This document shows, piece by piece, positions 9,120 to 18,107 of a stretch of DNA of 64,000 nt. A model generated the notes under the pieces. The model saw only the letters and a list, made by a program, of their open reading frames with translations, was not told the origin of the DNA and made no database searches. Origin of the DNA: M2408 sp040386975 (GTDB lineage: Bacteria; Bacteroidota; Bacteroidia; Flavobacteriales_D; Crocinitomicaceae); contig JAZKEO010000011.1 in NCBI GenBank assembly GCA_040386975.1, forward strand, positions 124,001 to 188,000, written 5' to 3'. The stretch's first letter is position 1; the number at the start of each line of letters is the position of its first letter. A program made the translations under genes and the position numbers.

Positions 9120-10577
9120 ATGGCATTAAAACAATATTTAGCTCAAAAATTAGAACAGAGATTATCTCCTCAGCAAATTCAGTTGATGAAATTGTTGCAA
9201 GTTCCAACCATGGAGTTAGATCAACGCATCAAACAAGAAATTGAAGAAAACCCTGCTTTAGAAGAAGGTAAGGAAGAATCTGAAGAAGATTTCGGAGACA
9301 ATGAAAATGATGAGTATCAAGATGATAATAATGATGATTCAAACGACGATTTTGACATTTCAGATTATTTTGATGACGACACGCCCGATTATAAAACGCA
9401 AAATAACAATACAAGTAAAGACGACGAGGAACGTGTCATTCCACTTTCTGGTGAACAATCTTTTCAAGAAAAATTGACCGAACAATTGCATTTATTGGAT
9501 TTGGACGATGATCAGTTTTTAATTGCAGATACCATTATTGGGAATTTAGATGAATCGGGATATTTAAATCGAGAAATCGAAGCAATTGTAGATGATTTAG
9601 CCTTTTCGGCTAACGTAATTGTAACGGAAAAACAAGTCGAAGAAGTACTTTCTTTGGTGCAAGAATTAGACCCAGCTGGAATTGGAGCGAGAGATTTAAG
9701 AGAATGTTTGTTGCTTCAAATTCAACGCAAGCAAGAGGGAAATATCACGCTTTTTACTGCAAAAAAAATTCTTCAAGATCATTTTGAGGAATTCACCAAA
9801 AAGCATTACGATAAAATTCAGAAAAAACTTGAAATCGAAGATACCGATTTAAAACAAGCCATAGATGAAATCATTAAACTGAATCCAAAACCGGGCGGTT
9901 CGATGAAAGAAGCCGCAAAATCGATGCAACAAATTATTCCAGATTTCCAAATAGTGGAATTTGAAAATAAATTGGAATTGTCGATTAACGGAAGAAATTC
10001 TCCTGAACTTAAAATCAGTCGTGAGTACGAAAACATGTTGCGTTCGTACGCTGAAGGAGCAAAAACGTCAAAATCTGATAAAGAAGCAGTAACTTTTGTT
10101 CGCCAGAAATTGGAAAATGCAAAATGGTTTATTGATGCTATCAAACAGCGTCAAAATACCTTACTTTTCACGATGGACGCGATTATGAATTACCAAAAAG
10201 AATATTTTTTAACGGGTGATGAAACGAATTTACGTCCGATGATTTTGAAAGATATTGCTGACATGGTTGGCTTAGATATTTCAACAGTTTCTCGCGTTGC
10301 TAATAGCAAATATGTACAAACAAGTTACGGGATTTTTTCTTTAAAATATTTCTTCTCAGAATCACTTTCAACAGATAGCGGCGAGGAAGTTTCGACACGA
10401 GAAGTAAAGAAAATTTTATCTGATGCCATCGAAGCTGAAGTAAAAGATAAACCTTTGACCGATGACCGTTTGGCATTACTTTTAAATGACAAAGGATACA
10501 ACATTGCTCGCAGAACCGTTGCAAAATATAGAGAACAACTAAATATTCCTGTTGCACGATTAAGAAAAGAATTGTAA
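9120..10577 (+). CDS. rpoN: RNA polymerase sigma-54 factor
   Basis: Sigma-54 directs RNA polymerase to -24/-12 promoters that need an AAA+ activator. The 485 residues carry the Gln/Leu-rich region I (QRLSPQQIQLMKLLQ), a very acidic region II (about 45-100), the core-binding region III and the RpoN box near the C-terminus (residues 463-472, ARRTVAKYRE). I chose the ATG at 9120: a TTG three codons upstream lies inside the -7 promoter element, and the family begins with a MxLKQ-like sequence. The next gene begins immediately after the stop codon, so the two are probably co-transcribed. No sigma-54 activator gene is seen in this window. Confidence 0.96.
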   Translation: MALKQYLAQKLEQRLSPQQIQLMKLLQVPTMELDQRIKQEIEENPALEEGKEESEEDFGDNENDEYQDDNNDDSNDDFDISDYFDDDTPDYKTQNNNTSKDDEERVIPLSGEQSFQEKLTEQLHLLDLDDDQFLIADTIIGNLDESGYLNREIEAIVDDLAFSANVIVTEKQVEEVLSLVQELDPAGIGARDLRECLLLQIQRKQEGNITLFTAKKILQDHFEEFTKKHYDKIQKKLEIEDTDLKQAIDEIIKLNPKPGGSMKEAAKSMQQIIPDFQIVEFENKLELSINGRNSPELKISREYENMLRSYAEGAKTSKSDKEAVTFVRQKLENAKWFIDAIKQRQNTLLFTMDAIMNYQKEYFLTGDETNLRPMILKDIADMVGLDISTVSRVANSKYVQTSYGIFSLKYFFSESLSTDSGEEVSTREVKKILSDAIEAEVKDKPLTDDRLALLLNDKGYNIARRTVAKYREQLNIPVARLRKEL

Positions 10578-11234
10578 ATGAAAAGTCTGGCAAATATTAT
10601 TTCTTGGATTTTTATTCCACTTCTTATGCCGATTTACGCTTTGTTGTTAGCGATGTTTATTCCATCGGTTGAACAAAGTTATTTTCAAAGCGACACGCTT
10701 TTTTGGATGAGTCCAAATCATAAATTTGCTATCATCGCTATGTTTACAATTTTCTCATTTTTGGCTCCCGGAGTAACTTTAGTTTTACTCATGCGTTCAA
10801 AAGCGATTTCTTCTATTGAGGTCGATAATCAAGGAGAACGATCTACACCTTTAGCAATAACAGCAATCTACTGCTTAATTTTAGCCGTTTTTTTATTGGT
10901 GAAAGCTCCAAACAATGTTCTTCCCTCGGCAGTTTACGCCTTACCATGGGGTGGATTTATAGGGATTTCACTCGCTGGATTCATCAATAAATATACAAAA
11001 ATTAGTCTCCATGGAATCGGTGCAGGAATGTTAGTCGGATTTTTAATGAGTTATTTTTATTTCCAAGTGGAATATTCATTCGAAATCATCATTTTATCGG
11101 TAATTGTTTCAGGATTAATCATGTCGGCTCGCGTGATTTTAAATAAACACAGTTTAAAACAAGTTTTTTACGGTTTCGGACTAGGATTCATTTGCGTATT
11201 TTCATCAGTAATCTTATTCACAGTCTTTAAATAA
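10578..11234 (+). CDS. Integral membrane protein, PAP2-like
   Basis: A 218-residue protein with about six hydrophobic segments. The segment near residues 183-201 (SARVILNKHSLKQVFYGFG) has the spacing of the last phosphatase motif of the PAP2 lipid phosphatase family (SRxxxxxHxxxxxxxG). The first, Lys/Arg-containing motif is not obvious, so it may be an inactive relative. Its ATG directly follows the rpoN stop codon, and it lies 17 bases before the M48 protease gene. This suggests an rpoN-membrane protein-protease transcript. Confidence 0.72.
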   Translation: MKSLANIISWIFIPLLMPIYALLLAMFIPSVEQSYFQSDTLFWMSPNHKFAIIAMFTIFSFLAPGVTLVLLMRSKAISSIEVDNQGERSTPLAITAIYCLILAVFLLVKAPNNVLPSAVYALPWGGFIGISLAGFINKYTKISLHGIGAGMLVGFLMSYFYFQVEYSFEIIILSVIVSGLIMSARVILNKHSLKQVFYGFGLGFICVFSSVILFTVFK

Positions 11235-11251
11235 TATTATCAAAATCTCTT

Positions 11252-12055
11252 ATGAAAAATAAAATTTTATCTCTTGCAATTTTAACCATAGTAATCTATT
11301 CTTGTGGTTCAGTAAACGAAAAAAATAAAGGAAAAGGTTTTAATTTGTTTCCTGTTTCTCAAGACAAAGCTTTAGGAGCACAAGTTGCTGCTGAAATTGA
11401 TGGAAACCCGAAAGAATATCCACTTTTGGATTCTTTAAAATACAAAGATGTGTACCAATACGTTTATAAGGTTCGAAACAATATTTTGAATTCAGGAAAA
11501 GTTGATTTTAAAGATGATTTTACCTGGAGAATAAAAATTATTCACGACGATAAAACTTTGAATGCTTTTTGTACACCAGGTGGATATATTTATGTTTACA
11601 CAGGGATTTTAAAATTCATGGAGTCCGAAGATCAACTTGCTGGCGTTTTGGGTCACGAAATTGGTCATGCTGATATGCGTCACTCAACACGACAAATGAC
11701 GGATCAATTTGGCTTACAGGTTTTATTGGATATTGCGCTGGGAAATAGAGCAATGCTAAAAGAAGTTACCAAAGGAATTGTAGGCTTAAAATTTTCTCGT
11801 AAACACGAAACAGAAGCAGACGAACGTTCTGTTTTATATTTGTGTCCTACACAATACAATGCTGATGGCGGTGCAGGTTTCTTTGAGAAAATCACAAAAA
11901 TGGGGGGCGAACGTCAACCAGAATTTTTGAGTACGCACCCAAATCCAGAAAATAGAATTGAGCATTTCCACAATTCAAAAATAACGCAAGGTTGTCAAGG
12001 TGCAAAAGATTTCAAAACGGAATACCAACAAATGGTGGCGAAGTTACCGAAGTAA
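11252..12055 (+). CDS. M48-family metalloprotease, lipoprotein
   Basis: A zinc protease of the M48 family (BepA/YcaL/OMA1 relatives), probably involved in envelope protein quality control. It has a lipoprotein signal: a hydrophobic stretch ending IYSC, with Cys18 as the likely acylated residue. The zinc-binding HEIGH is at residues 135-139 and the third ligand lies in the HETEADE segment (about 185-191). The 267-residue length is normal for single-domain periplasmic members without TPRs. It is probably anchored in the periplasm and follows the PAP2-like gene closely. Confidence 0.93.
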   Translation: MKNKILSLAILTIVIYSCGSVNEKNKGKGFNLFPVSQDKALGAQVAAEIDGNPKEYPLLDSLKYKDVYQYVYKVRNNILNSGKVDFKDDFTWRIKIIHDDKTLNAFCTPGGYIYVYTGILKFMESEDQLAGVLGHEIGHADMRHSTRQMTDQFGLQVLLDIALGNRAMLKEVTKGIVGLKFSRKHETEADERSVLYLCPTQYNADGGAGFFEKITKMGGERQPEFLSTHPNPENRIEHFHNSKITQGCQGAKDFKTEYQQMVAKLPK

Positions 12056-12068
12056 TTCTTTATTTTAA

Positions 12069-12812
12069 ATGATTTTCCACCTCTCAAATTCTCAGTTTAT
12101 TGACACAACAAAAGGTTTAGACATATCTATTCCTTTGACAAATGATGAAAATAATCCAAGTGCTTGGTATGTGAATCCACCTGTGATTGAACCTGTCAGA
12201 GCGAATGGTTTTGTTGGAGCTGTTGCAGAAGGTGGAAGTGTGAATTTTAGAAATATCTTTTTTAATCCCCATGGTCATGGCACCCACACCGAATGTTTGG
12301 GTCATATCACAAAAGAAGTTCATTCTGTCAATCAAAGTCTAAAATCTTACTTTTTTACTGCGGAAGTAATTTCTATTTTACCTCAAAAAATGGGAGATGA
12401 TTTTGTGATTACAAAAAAACAAATTGAGGAAAAACTAATTGGTGTAAACTGCGAATCTCTTGTGATTCGCACTTTAGAAAATCCTGATTCAAAAAAAAAC
12501 AAACATTATTCTTCAACAAATCCAGCTTACATTGATGTAAATGCGATTGAAATATTAAATCAAGTTGGCGTCAAACATTTGTTGATTGATTTGCCTTCCG
12601 TTGACAGAGAAGATGATGGTGGAGTTTTGGCTTTTCATCACGCTTTTTGGCAAGTACCCGAAAATCCTCAATTTGATAAAACGATAACAGAATTCATTTT
12701 TGTTGACAATGCAATTTCAGATGGAAGTTATATTTTAAATCTTCAAACTGCTCCATTTGAAAACGACGCAAGTCCTAGTAGACCCGTTTTATTTGAAATT
12801 TTCTCAAAATGA
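12069..12812 (+). CDS. Cyclase-family protein (kynurenine formamidase-like)
   Basis: A 247-residue member of the cyclase/arylformamidase family, metal-dependent hydrolases that open amide or lactone-type bonds. The metal-binding signature is the HGHGTHTE...H segment at residues 68-79; the usual Asp is Glu here. The second conserved region LLIDLPSVDREDD (about 176-188) is also present. The substrate is not clear; N-formylkynurenine is the best-known substrate of relatives. The stop codon overlaps the bioD start by four bases, so the genes are translationally coupled. No other tryptophan catabolism gene is near. Confidence 0.85.
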   Translation: MIFHLSNSQFIDTTKGLDISIPLTNDENNPSAWYVNPPVIEPVRANGFVGAVAEGGSVNFRNIFFNPHGHGTHTECLGHITKEVHSVNQSLKSYFFTAEVISILPQKMGDDFVITKKQIEEKLIGVNCESLVIRTLENPDSKKNKHYSSTNPAYIDVNAIEILNQVGVKHLLIDLPSVDREDDGGVLAFHHAFWQVPENPQFDKTITEFIFVDNAISDGSYILNLQTAPFENDASPSRPVLFEIFSK

Positions 12813-13435
12813 GTCAAGTAGTTGTTGTCGGAATCGGAACAGATGTTGGTAAAACAATCGTTAGCTCCATTTTAGTTGAGAAATTCAAATGTGCTTATTG
12901 GAAACCCGTTCAAGCTGGCGAATTGGAAAATTCCGATTCAATGAAAATTCAGCATTATTGTTCCCACGACGTAACAATTTTACCTGAAAAATACCGCTTA
13001 AAAAATCCTTATTCTCCGCATTATGCTGCTGAATTAGACGAAATAGAAATTGAGGAAAACAAGTTGAATATTCCATTTTCTGAAAACAATATTTTAATTG
13101 AGTCTGCAGGCGGCTTGATGGTTCCTTTGAATCGTAATTTACTTTTTATAGACCTAATAAAATCGTGGGATTTATCTGTAGTTTTAGTTTCAAAACATTA
13201 TTTGGGAAGTATCAATCATACCATGCTGTCATTGGAGATTCTAAAAACTTACGGAATTGAATTAAAAAAATTAATTTTCATTGGAGATGAAGTAAATCTT
13301 GTTGAAAGAGCAAGTGAACAAGCTATTTTAAATCGTTTTGGAATTACTGATTTTCATCGAATTCCATTGACAAATTCTCTTGATAAAAACTTCGTTAAAA
13401 AGGAAGCTGAGAAAATCAATTTTGACATTTTTTAA
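12809..13435 (+). CDS. bioD: Dethiobiotin synthetase
   Basis: BioD makes dethiobiotin from 7,8-diaminopelargonate, CO2 and ATP in biotin synthesis. The P-loop GIGTDVGKT (residues 8-16) is the classic BioD signature. The conserved KPVQAG (about 32-37) and ESAGGLMVPL (about 93-102) follow. The length of 208 residues fits the shorter Bacteroidota forms. It overlaps the upstream cyclase-family gene by ATGA. The other biotin genes are not in this window. Confidence 0.95.
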   Translation: MSQVVVVGIGTDVGKTIVSSILVEKFKCAYWKPVQAGELENSDSMKIQHYCSHDVTILPEKYRLKNPYSPHYAAELDEIEIEENKLNIPFSENNILIESAGGLMVPLNRNLLFIDLIKSWDLSVVLVSKHYLGSINHTMLSLEILKTYGIELKKLIFIGDEVNLVERASEQAILNRFGITDFHRIPLTNSLDKNFVKKEAEKINFDIF

Positions 13436-13550
13436 TTAAAAGTTCTAATAAATTCTACCAATTAACTAAATTTTCTTACCAATTGTATAAAAAAGCACAT
13501 TTATTCAATTGATTTTTATATCTTTACCTCACAAAAAAACAAAAACTAAA

Positions 13551-14756
13551 ATGAAAAAACTGATTTTAATCACTGGATTATTTTTATTCACGACTATTTC
13601 TTTTGCTCAACCAGTAGCTAAAAACGCTGAAAACAGCAATTATATTTTCACTAAAGTAGCACATTTAGATGCAACTCCTGTTTTAAGTCAGGGAAATACG
13701 GGAACATGTTGGAGCTTTTCAGCATTGTCTTTTTTTGAATCAGAATTGATCAGAAAAGGAAATAAAAACCCAGATTTATTGTCAAAAATGTATGTTGTAA
13801 GAAAAGCTTACGAAGGCAAAGCTGAAAAATTTATTCGAGTTGACGGAAAAGGAAATTTTTCTGAAGGAGGAGCATTTCACGATATTCCTTATGTAATTAA
13901 AAATTATGGAATTGTTCCAGCTGATGTTTACAAAGGTTTGAATTATGGAACTGAAGAGCACGACCACAGTGAAATGTACTCTGTTTTAAACGGTGCTGTT
14001 GATGGATTAACAAAACACATGAAAAACATGAGTGATGAAGGACTTACAAGTTCTTGGAAAAATGCTTTAGCGGGAGTTTTAGATGCTTATTTAGGCGAAG
14101 ATCCAAAAGAATTTGAATACAAAGGGAAAAAATATACACCAAAATCTTATGCTGAATCTTTGAAAATGAACATGGATGACTACGTTTCAATCACTTCATT
14201 TACAAATCATGAAATGTATAGTACTTGTCAATTAGGAATTCAAGACAATTGGGCTTGGGCGAGTAGCTACAATGTTGCTTTACCAGACATGATGACAGTT
14301 GTTGAAAATGCTTTAAAAAATGGTTATACTATCGCTTGGGGAGCTGACGTTTCTGAAAAAGGTTTCAATTTTAGAGATGGATTGGCAATTGTTCCAGAAG
14401 ATCTTTCTACAATTGAAGTGAGTGGAAGAAATAATAAAAACTTTTCGAATGCTGGATCAGAAAAAACGTCAAACGCATTTTTAAATCCAACAAAAGAAAT
14501 TAAAGTTACCCCTGAAATGCGTCAAGCTGGTTACGACAACAAAACCACTACAGATGATCATGGAATGCACATTACTGGACTTTACAAAGATCAAAACGGT
14601 ACGCGCTTCTTATTAGTTAAAAATTCATGGGGAACTGGAAATTATCCTGCTGGATATTTGTATGTTTCAGAAAATTATTTTAACTTGAAGACAATTAATA
14701 TATATTTACACAAAGAAGGGATTCCTTCTGATTTACGTAAAAAATTAAAAGTATAA
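13551..14756 (+). CDS. Exported papain-like (C1B, bleomycin hydrolase-type) peptidase
   Basis: A 401-residue cysteine peptidase related to bleomycin hydrolase/PepC aminopeptidases. The catalytic residues are Cys53 (NTGTCWSFSA), His337 (DDHGMH) and Asn358 (VKNSWG). Unlike the cytosolic PepC family, it starts with a clear signal peptide (residues 1-19, ending SFA before QP), so it should act in the periplasm or outside. I chose the ATG at 13551, which gives an ideal signal peptide; an upstream TTG in frame would bury it. A TATCTTTA -7-like element lies about 30 bases upstream. The gene ends before a hairpin terminator. Confidence 0.92.
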   Translation: MKKLILITGLFLFTTISFAQPVAKNAENSNYIFTKVAHLDATPVLSQGNTGTCWSFSALSFFESELIRKGNKNPDLLSKMYVVRKAYEGKAEKFIRVDGKGNFSEGGAFHDIPYVIKNYGIVPADVYKGLNYGTEEHDHSEMYSVLNGAVDGLTKHMKNMSDEGLTSSWKNALAGVLDAYLGEDPKEFEYKGKKYTPKSYAESLKMNMDDYVSITSFTNHEMYSTCQLGIQDNWAWASSYNVALPDMMTVVENALKNGYTIAWGADVSEKGFNFRDGLAIVPEDLSTIEVSGRNNKNFSNAGSEKTSNAFLNPTKEIKVTPEMRQAGYDNKTTTDDHGMHITGLYKDQNGTRFLLVKNSWGTGNYPAGYLYVSENYFNLKTINIYLHKEGIPSDLRKKLKV

Positions 14757-14905
14757 GAGTTCATTTTTAAAATTCGATTTTGTCGTTATTTTTTGTGTTA
14801 AATTTGTCATTTACCAAAGTAAACTCCAAATTTCCCACTTAAAAAATGCCTAAAAATCAAACTTTAAAAATAAACTCTTGAATTAATACTAAAAAACTAT
14901 TAACT

Positions 14906-14942
14906 AAATAAAAGGTTTCAGAAATTTAGAAGCCTTTTATTT
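14906..14942 (+). terminator. Intrinsic terminator of the C1B peptidase gene
   Basis: A 14-bp stem with one G-T pair (AAATAAAAGGTTTC / GAAGCCTTTTATTT) and a 9-base loop. It ends only four bases before the next -7 element, so terminator and promoter are packed together. Confidence 0.7.
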
Positions 14943-14946
14943 AAAA

Positions 14947-14954
14947 TAAATTTG
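14947..14954 (+). promoter_or_regulatory. -7 element (TAAATTTG) that implies a leaderless mRNA for the BlaI-type gene
   Basis: An exact TAnnTTTG match with only five bases between its G and the ATG. Its -33 region would fall inside the preceding terminator hairpin. Confidence 0.58.
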
Positions 14955-14959
14955 TAATC

Positions 14960-15283
14960 ATGGAACGTTTAACTCCAGCTGAAGAACAAGTAATGTTGAA
15001 ATTATGGGCCTTAGAAAAAGGTTCAATTCACAGTATTTTGGAGCTTTATTCAGAACCAAGACCAGCTTACAATACAACTTCAACCATCGTACGCATCTTA
15101 GAAAAAAAGAAATTCATTAAACACCGTCCACACGGAAAAGGATTTATCTATTTCCCGAAAATTTCACGTGAGCAATACCGTGAATATTTAGCTGATTATT
15201 TACTTAAAAATTACTTTGAAGGAGATAGAAAAGAAATTGTTTCGTATTACAATAAGAATACTTCTTTGAGTGACATGTTGTAA
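14960..15283 (+). CDS. BlaI/MecI/CopY-family transcriptional repressor
   Basis: A 107-residue winged-helix regulator of the penicillinase-repressor family. It has the typical start LTPAEEQVMLKLW and the recognition-helix region AYNTTSTIVRILEKKKFI. Family members repress by dimeric binding and are released by cleavage through a BlaR1/MecR1 (M56) sensor protease. No such partner gene is adjacent, and the protein is somewhat shorter than typical members (about 120-125 residues). It is flanked by terminators on both sides, so it is monocistronic. The target is unknown. Confidence 0.88.
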   Translation: MERLTPAEEQVMLKLWALEKGSIHSILELYSEPRPAYNTTSTIVRILEKKKFIKHRPHGKGFIYFPKISREQYREYLADYLLKNYFEGDRKEIVSYYNKNTSLSDML

Positions 15284-15306
15284 TTAGACCGAGAAATAAA
15301 GACTTC

Positions 15307-15360
15307 AAGATTCAAAAGTCAAGACAGAATAGAAGTCTTAACTTTTGAATCTTTTTTTTT
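15307..15360. terminator. Long-stem terminator
   Basis: A 19-bp stem with a single mismatch (arms 15307-15325 and 15335-15353), a 9-base loop and a run of nine T. The arms are built from AAGATTC/AAAAGTC words like those of the AGTCTT repeats found in other gene gaps. Confidence 0.85.
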
Positions 15361-15443
15361 GAATGAAAATTTTAATGTGAAAAAGTCTTTTACCTTCGGT
15401 GCTACTTCGTGGTGTCAAATATCTTAAGTCTAAAAATCTGATT

Positions 15444-16691
15444 TTACTCAATTTCATTTTCCCTAAAAGCACTTGGAATCAAATCTGGAATAATTTTCAA
15501 GACCAAAGGTAAAAGTAAAGCTCCACCAGGAAGTAAGAAAATCGCTAAAGCTGGCATGGATTTTACAATATCCATAAATTGTGTTTTCACTTTTTCTTTT
15601 TCCTCTTTCGTAAGTTCTTTTGTCGTTGATTTTTTAATTAAAAAAACCAATTCCTTGCTCTGCTTCAACTCTTTGGCTAATTTATCTTTGTTTCTCCCCA
15701 AGATTTTAATCCAGCGTTTGGAAACATTTCCATATAGCTTTTCAACTGAGTTGGAGTTCGACAAAAAAGCAAGTTGATCATTGTGTTTAATGACAAAATT
15801 TTCAACAATAACCAAGGTTTCATTTAATGCAGAATCGTTGATATCCAAATAAGTACATAAAAAGTTCAAGTATTCTTTTTCTTCAGGATGAGAATCTTGA
15901 CTAGCGAAAATCGTTAGAACTGAAATATCAAGTAAAAAACGTTTAAACAATTCACTTTTTAAAGTAGTTTTAGAAATGGTTGTTAGCGGAATATCAGCAT
16001 GAAAAAGACCTTCAATTTCATCTTTCTTTTTATCGTGAATTTTTGCTGAAGCTAAAAATACTTTAAAAATATGCTTTTCTTCAATTTCAACTTTTCCGTC
16101 AGCTTGAGCTGCCAAAATCAAAGCGTAAAGTGCATTTTCAGCGTACAAATTATAATTTGAAATCTCCAAAGTCTTTTTTGTACGTAAAAATTCATCATAT
16201 AAAATCACATCCAAGTAAACGAAAGTATTACTCAAATAATTTACCCAAATCGCATTTTCAAACAAATTTGTGCGAATTTCAGTACGCTTTTCTAAGATTT
16301 TTTCTAATTTTTCGTCAGATGATTCTTTCAAGAAAAAAGTAAAAACTTTAGTGAACGAAATCACACTGTGGTGCTCATAAAAATCCAACATCAAATTGAT
16401 GAAATCTCTTTTGGCATCTTGAATCGTGTTTCCACTAGACAAATAGGTATATAAATGACATTCAAACAAAAGAAAAGTTAGCTTCTCTCCCACTGTCCAT
16501 TTTTCTTGATTGACATTTTTAGCAAAAATACATGTTGATGGAAAACCAAAAACGATTCCCGTTTGAGAAAAAACCAAATGTTTCAGGTGGTTTTTGTCGG
16601 AAGGAATATCCGTAATACTTATTTGAATCTCGTTTTTTTCAACTAAATCAAAATATTTTAAAATCCATCCTTTCGAACCTGGTGAAATCAT
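15444..16691 (-). CDS. LETM1-related biofilm-associated protein with TerB-like region
   Basis: A 415-residue protein. The C-terminal 60 residues (FMDIVKSMPALAIFLLPGG to the end) match the LETM1-like segment of a Bacteroidota family annotated as LETM1-related biofilm-associated protein. It includes a hydrophobic stretch and the ending LIPSAFREN. The middle (about 190-290) contains a TerB-like acidic helical region (ALYALILAAQADGKVEIEE). The N-terminal part has no recognisable motif. It probably associates with the inner face of the membrane. The biochemical role is not established. The -7 element sits four bases before its ATG. Confidence 0.8.
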   Translation of the reverse strand: MISPGSKGWILKYFDLVEKNEIQISITDIPSDKNHLKHLVFSQTGIVFGFPSTCIFAKNVNQEKWTVGEKLTFLLFECHLYTYLSSGNTIQDAKRDFINLMLDFYEHHSVISFTKVFTFFLKESSDEKLEKILEKRTEIRTNLFENAIWVNYLSNTFVYLDVILYDEFLRTKKTLEISNYNLYAENALYALILAAQADGKVEIEEKHIFKVFLASAKIHDKKKDEIEGLFHADIPLTTISKTTLKSELFKRFLLDISVLTIFASQDSHPEEKEYLNFLCTYLDINDSALNETLVIVENFVIKHNDQLAFLSNSNSVEKLYGNVSKRWIKILGRNKDKLAKELKQSKELVFLIKKSTTKELTKEEKEKVKTQFMDIVKSMPALAIFLLPGGALLLPLVLKIIPDLIPSAFRENEIE

Positions 16692-16695
16692 AAAA

Positions 16696-16703
16696 CAAAT
16701 TTA
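16696..16703 (-). promoter_or_regulatory. -7 element (TAAATTTG) that implies a leaderless mRNA for the LETM1-related gene
   Basis: On the minus strand an exact TAnnTTTG match ends four bases before the ATG. This is the same arrangement as at rpoN, the BlaI-type gene and bshC. Confidence 0.58.
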
Positions 16704-16787
16704 AGATTAAAATTGATTGTAAAATATAATTGTGTCGCTAATTTTTTAATTTTCAGTCTAAAGCAAAGATATATTTAATTTTTCTCG

Positions 16788-16795
16788 TAACTTTG
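16788..16795 (+). promoter_or_regulatory. -7 element (TAACTTTG) for the TraB/GumN gene
   Basis: An exact TAnnTTTG match 25 bases upstream of the start codon, divergent from the LETM1-related promoter about 85 bases away. Confidence 0.5.
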
Positions 16796-16820
16796 GTACA
16801 GTTTTAGCCACACAACTCAC

Positions 16821-18035
16821 ATGCGAATTAGTTTACATCTATTCTTTTGTTCAATTTTTCTTTCTTCGGGATTGATTGCTCAATCTGTGGTTACAAACAA
16901 TCAATTGTTGTGGCAAATTTCTGGTAATGGACTCAAAAAAGCAAGTTATTTATATGGCAGTTATCACTCCAATGATCCGCGTGTTTTTAAACTTTCTGAC
17001 AGCACCTATTCTGCTTTTTTAAATGCTGAAGCGGTCGTTTTAGAAGCTGACATCTACCAACTTTTTTCAGAATATGATATGCGTCTGAAAACGGCAACGA
17101 TCAAATTTGATTCGAAAGGAAAACCATTTACAAGCGACACCAAAGCTACCCAAACAAAATACGGTAGTGAAGACGGTAGACCACAATTTTTGGACTTATA
17201 TTTTCAGCAAATGGCCTACAATATGGGAAAGGCTTTTTTTCCTTTGGAAACCGTTGAAGAACAATTGGATGCTTTCGAAGCAGTTTACGAGCGTACAGCG
17301 ACTCAGAAAAACTTACAAGATCTGAAAATCGTTCAAGATAATTTATTCAATGCTTATTTACAAGGTGATATTGAACGTGTTAGAACAATTATTCAATCGC
17401 AATTAAACGATTCAAAAAATGCTTACGACCGTTTGATTGTAAAAAGAAATGTAAACATGGTTAACGGAATAGACACGTTATGTAGAAAAAAAAGTTTATT
17501 TGTAGCTGTTGGCTGTGGACATTTAGCAGGAAACGAAGGAATCATCACTTTACTCCGCAAAAAAGGCTATCATGTGCGACAAGTTTTTGCTTCTTATTCC
17601 GATAAAAAAACGGCGAATGAATTAAAAATTATGAGTTTTAATAAATTCACTTATTCAGACAAAAAAGAGAAATTTACAGCAACATTTGGTGGAAAACCAA
17701 TCTTAGACACAAATGTCAATTATTTCAGACTCATTTACCAAGAAATGGGACAAGGAAACACCTTTGTCATTGAAATTGAAAATTCTCAAGACGACAATTT
17801 AAAAGAATACGCCGCCGACGTAATTGATTTACCTGAAAAATCTACAGTTACAGAAGTAAAACACCAAGGGGAAATTCAAGCTTTTGAAGGAATTGGATAT
17901 GAATATGCTGCAGGATTAAGTTGGAAACGCGTTTTTATTGTCGATGGGAAATTAATTAAATTAATTTGCTACGGAGGAAATAAATTCATGAATTCAAACC
18001 GACCACAAAGCTTTTTTAATCAGGTGGTTTTTTAG
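16821..18035 (+). CDS. Secreted TraB/GumN-family protein
   Basis: A 404-residue protein with a signal peptide (about 1-20, ending LIAQ). It continues with LLWQISGNGLKKASYLYGSYH, the hallmark of the TraB/GumN family (PF01963), followed by a conserved Glu in VVLEADIY. The second conserved block is LFVAVGCGHLAGNEGIITLLRKKGYHV (split here as VAVGCGHLAGNEG then LLRKKGYHV, about 230-256). The fold is related to Tiki-type metalloproteases. About 140 extra C-terminal residues form a domain I do not recognise. It probably acts in the periplasm or outside. It converges with trpS. Confidence 0.85.
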   Translation: MRISLHLFFCSIFLSSGLIAQSVVTNNQLLWQISGNGLKKASYLYGSYHSNDPRVFKLSDSTYSAFLNAEAVVLEADIYQLFSEYDMRLKTATIKFDSKGKPFTSDTKATQTKYGSEDGRPQFLDLYFQQMAYNMGKAFFPLETVEEQLDAFEAVYERTATQKNLQDLKIVQDNLFNAYLQGDIERVRTIIQSQLNDSKNAYDRLIVKRNVNMVNGIDTLCRKKSLFVAVGCGHLAGNEGIITLLRKKGYHVRQVFASYSDKKTANELKIMSFNKFTYSDKKEKFTATFGGKPILDTNVNYFRLIYQEMGQGNTFVIEIENSQDDNLKEYAADVIDLPEKSTVTEVKHQGEIQAFEGIGYEYAAGLSWKRVFIVDGKLIKLICYGGNKFMNSNRPQSFFNQVVF

Positions 18036-18107
18036 TGAGTTTTATCCCAAAGTGGGCGAAGTTTTCGCGAAGAGCGCAAAAAAATAATTTCCTACTATAT
18101 GCAAATT

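Noticed and set aside
9818..10144. Open frame of 108 codons on the minus strand
   Set aside because: It is antisense to rpoN, with no start context or family likeness.
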